Under the pieces are notes generated by a model, which was not told the DNA's origin, made no database searches, and saw only the letters and a list, made by a program, of their open reading frames with translations. The translations under genes were made by a program, and so were the position numbers. Positions 42,606 through 43,883 of a stretch of DNA of 43,883 bases are shown piece after piece; the stretch's first letter is position 1; every line of letters starts with the position of its first letter. Origin of the DNA: an uncultured Lachnospiraceae bacterium (lineage in GTDB: Bacteria; Bacillota; Clostridia; Lachnospirales; Lachnospiraceae); the NCBI GenBank assembly GCA_947648875.1, contig CANSPM010000034.1, forward strand, positions 1 to 43,883, given 5' to 3'.

Positions 42606-43382
42606 CTAAAAACCATATCTCTCGCGAATTTCTTCCGAGTAAACACCCTGTCTGCTGAAAAGAATCAAAGGCTTTTCCACCGTCATACGGGGCTTACCGC
42701 CCCGCACCGCCTCCATCAACACCATGTTGGGCTCCTTGTCCAGATATGGATGCACCAGCCGCATCCTCTTTGGCTCCAACCGGTGCCGTACCAGCGCCGT
42801 AATAATCTCCGCCAGCCTAAAGGGCCTGTGTACCAGATAAAAATGTCCCCCAACTTTGAGCAGTTTGGCCGTCTGGCTCACCACATCCTCCAATGTGCAG
42901 AGAATCTCATGTCTGGCAATGGCCTTGGGCGCTTCCAGGTTGGTCAGCCCATGTTGCCCTATCATATAGGGGGGATTACAGGTAATCACGTCAAAAGAAG
43001 CAGACGCAAAAAAACGGTCTGCTTCTCTGATGTCTCCTGTCACAATGTCTATCTTCTCTTCCAGACCGTTAAGCAGCACACTGCGCCTGGCCATATCCGC
43101 GCTTTCCGCCTGAATCTCCAGCCCGGTCAGACGCGCCGCCTCCGTTCTGGCTTCCATCAATATAGGGATAATCCCCGTTCCAGTACAAAGATCCAGCACA
43201 CAATCTCCCTGCCTGGCCGTGGCAAAGCCCGAGAGCAACACGGCGTCCATGCCAAAGCAGAATTTATCCGGATGCTGAATAATCCGATACCCGTTTCGCT
43301 GTAAATCGTCTATGCGCTCCTTATCCTTCAATACAACATCCCTGTCCACAGCTTCCCGCATTCGGTTCACACTGACCCCCAT
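42606..43382 (-). CDS. trmN6: tRNA1(Val) (adenine37-N6)-methyltransferase family
   Basis: A 258-aa SAM methyltransferase with GYRIIQHPDKFCFGMDAVLL, SAM-binding VLDLCTGTGIIPIL and catalytic NPPYM. This is the YabB/YfiC family that methylates N6 of A37 in tRNA. The first ATG (43382) has only a weak GGGC site; the alternative ATG at codon 8 (NRMREAV) is also weak. It lies between ricT and rsmI, the standard Firmicutes order. Confidence 0.93.
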   Translation of the reverse strand: MGVSVNRMREAVDRDVVLKDKERIDDLQRNGYRIIQHPDKFCFGMDAVLLSGFATARQGDCVLDLCTGTGIIPILMEARTEAARLTGLEIQAESADMARRSVLLNGLEEKIDIVTGDIREADRFFASASFDVITCNPPYMIGQHGLTNLEAPKAIARHEILCTLEDVVSQTAKLLKVGGHFYLVHRPFRLAEIITALVRHRLEPKRMRLVHPYLDKEPNMVLMEAVRGGKPRMTVEKPLILFSRQGVYSEEIRERYGF

Positions 43383-43411
43383 CTGCCCATTTTATCGGCC
43401 GCCCCTATATC

Positions 43412-43883
43412 TTATTCCCATTCCTGCTCATCGCGTTCTCTTCGCTGACGGTTGCCCTGATTCTGGCGGCGACTACGGTAATCGTTTCTGCGACGGCTCT
43501 CTCCGCGATCATGCTCCTGACGCTCTCCCCTGCCCTGGCGTTCGGCTCCGTTCTCCTGACTTTCCTGGCGTTCCGTCCCCCGGTCGCGCCGGAAGTTTCC
43601 ATCGTTGCGTTCATATCGGCCACGGCGGTTCTGCCCATATTCCCGATCATAATGATCGGCCCGCTCCTGACTGCCGTCACGGCTGTAGCGTTCGCCTCTC
43701 TCCTGAACGCCTTCACGGCCATAGCGTTCGCTCCTCTCCTGACCGCCTTCACGGCCATAGCGTTCGCTCCTCTCCTGGCCGCCTTCACGGCCATAGCGTT
43801 CGCCTCTCTCCTGACCGCCTTCACGACTATAGCGTTCGCCTCTCTCCTGACCGCCTTCACGGCCATAGCGTTCGCCTCTCTCC
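43412..43883 (-). CDS. ricT: C-terminal Arg/Glu/Gly-rich tail, probably of RicT (PSP1/YaaT), cut by window edge
   Basis: The correct frame ends at TAA 43412-43414 and is open to the window edge. It reads as tandem dodecapeptides ERGERYGREGGQ, then a basic tail (RRDRGTERQESQENGAERQG, ending RRERDEQEWE). The overlapping open frame at 43405-43866 gives an alanine/arginine/valine sequence and is a shadow. No domain is visible in the window, so the name rests on position: in Firmicutes ricT/yaaT precedes yabB(trmN6) and rsmI, and clostridial RicT proteins often carry basic extensions (memory). RicT is an Fe-S protein of the RicAFT complex that acts with RNase Y in mRNA maturation and affects sporulation. 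A tail like this would suit RNA binding. Confidence 0.6.
   Translation of the reverse strand, partial: ERGERYGREGGQERGERYSREGGQERGERYGREGGQERSERYGREGGQERSERYGREGVQERGERYSRDGSQERADHYDREYGQNRRGRYERNDGNFRRDRGTERQESQENGAERQGRGERQEHDRGESRRRNDYRSRRQNQGNRQRRERDEQEWE
43631..43882 (-). repeat. Seven tandem 36-bp repeats in coding sequence
   Basis: Seven in-register units of 36 bp, each coding for a 12-residue unit of consensus ER[GS]ERY[GS]REGGQ. The first five from the window edge are nearly identical in DNA; the sixth and seventh are more diverged. The array continues to the window edge, so the copy number is a minimum. Confidence 0.9.

Noticed and set aside
43405..43866. 153-aa open frame rich in Ala/Val/Arg on the minus strand
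   Set aside because: It overlaps the repeat array in another frame. The neighbouring frame gives a regular ERYGREGGQ repeat that fits a basic protein tail and ends at 43412, so this one is a shadow.
1..43883. CRISPR arrays, tRNA or rRNA genes
   Set aside because: No regularly spaced 25-40-base repeats with unique spacers, no tRNA cloverleaf with CCA-like end and no rRNA sequence were noticed. The 36-bp array at 43631-43882 is coding and has no spacers.

Overview
The window looks like chromosomal DNA from a spore-forming, carbohydrate-degrading gut-type Clostridia, most likely Lachnospiraceae (inference). It has spore maturation genes (spmA, a broken spmB), two small CotF-type coat proteins, the Firmicutes order ricT-trmN6-rsmI, a DUF6472 protein, lipoprotein sugar-binding proteins and many cytoplasmic glycoside hydrolases. 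Every gene I can support lies on the minus strand, so transcription runs from high to low coordinates. I see no rRNA, tRNA or CRISPR array.

Reading in the direction of transcription: 43.9-41.5 kb is housekeeping (C-terminal tail of a RicT/PSP1-type protein with a 36-bp tandem repeat, trmN6, rsmI, DUF6472, a decayed AAA-ATPase fragment). 41.0-36.0 kb is an Hsp70 (HscC-type) paired with a very large protein that starts with a degenerate J domain. 35.7-35.2 kb holds two CotF-like coat proteins. 34.8-24.2 kb is a sugar-uptake and phosphorolysis operon: ABC binding protein, two permeases, two lipoproteins, GH130 phosphorylase, DUF1861, GH13 and a LacI regulator. It has a promoter at 34.9 kb with repeated operator-like sites.

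23.8-8.1 kb contains a DUF6348-like protein, GH74, GH31, an 820-aa solute-binding lipoprotein, acpP and GH51. GH74, GH31 and GH51 together suggest use of xyloglucan-type oligosaccharides. Sitting between GH74 and GH31 is a compact, more AT-rich RiPP cluster (19.95-15.9 kb): an unlisted 51-aa precursor with core CGCGCGKGSGCGQGA, a radical SAM/SPASM maturase, an S41 protease and an ABC exporter, with a clear promoter and terminator.

7.5-0.3 kb is a disrupted spmA/spmB locus. SpmA is intact, but its normal partner spmB lies more than 6 kb away and its 3' end is replaced by foreign sequence that continues to the window edge. Between them are a strongly AT-rich three-gene cassette (radical SAM, HD-domain protein, DUF2284 protein) with its own terminator, two decayed copies of the spmA 3' end, and a membrane GGDEF protein. 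The intact spmA and the nearer copy share a 65-bp stretch with a single mismatch inside otherwise diverged flanks, which looks like a recombination or attachment site. The RiPP cluster and the spmA-linked cassette are the two best candidates for undescribed systems.
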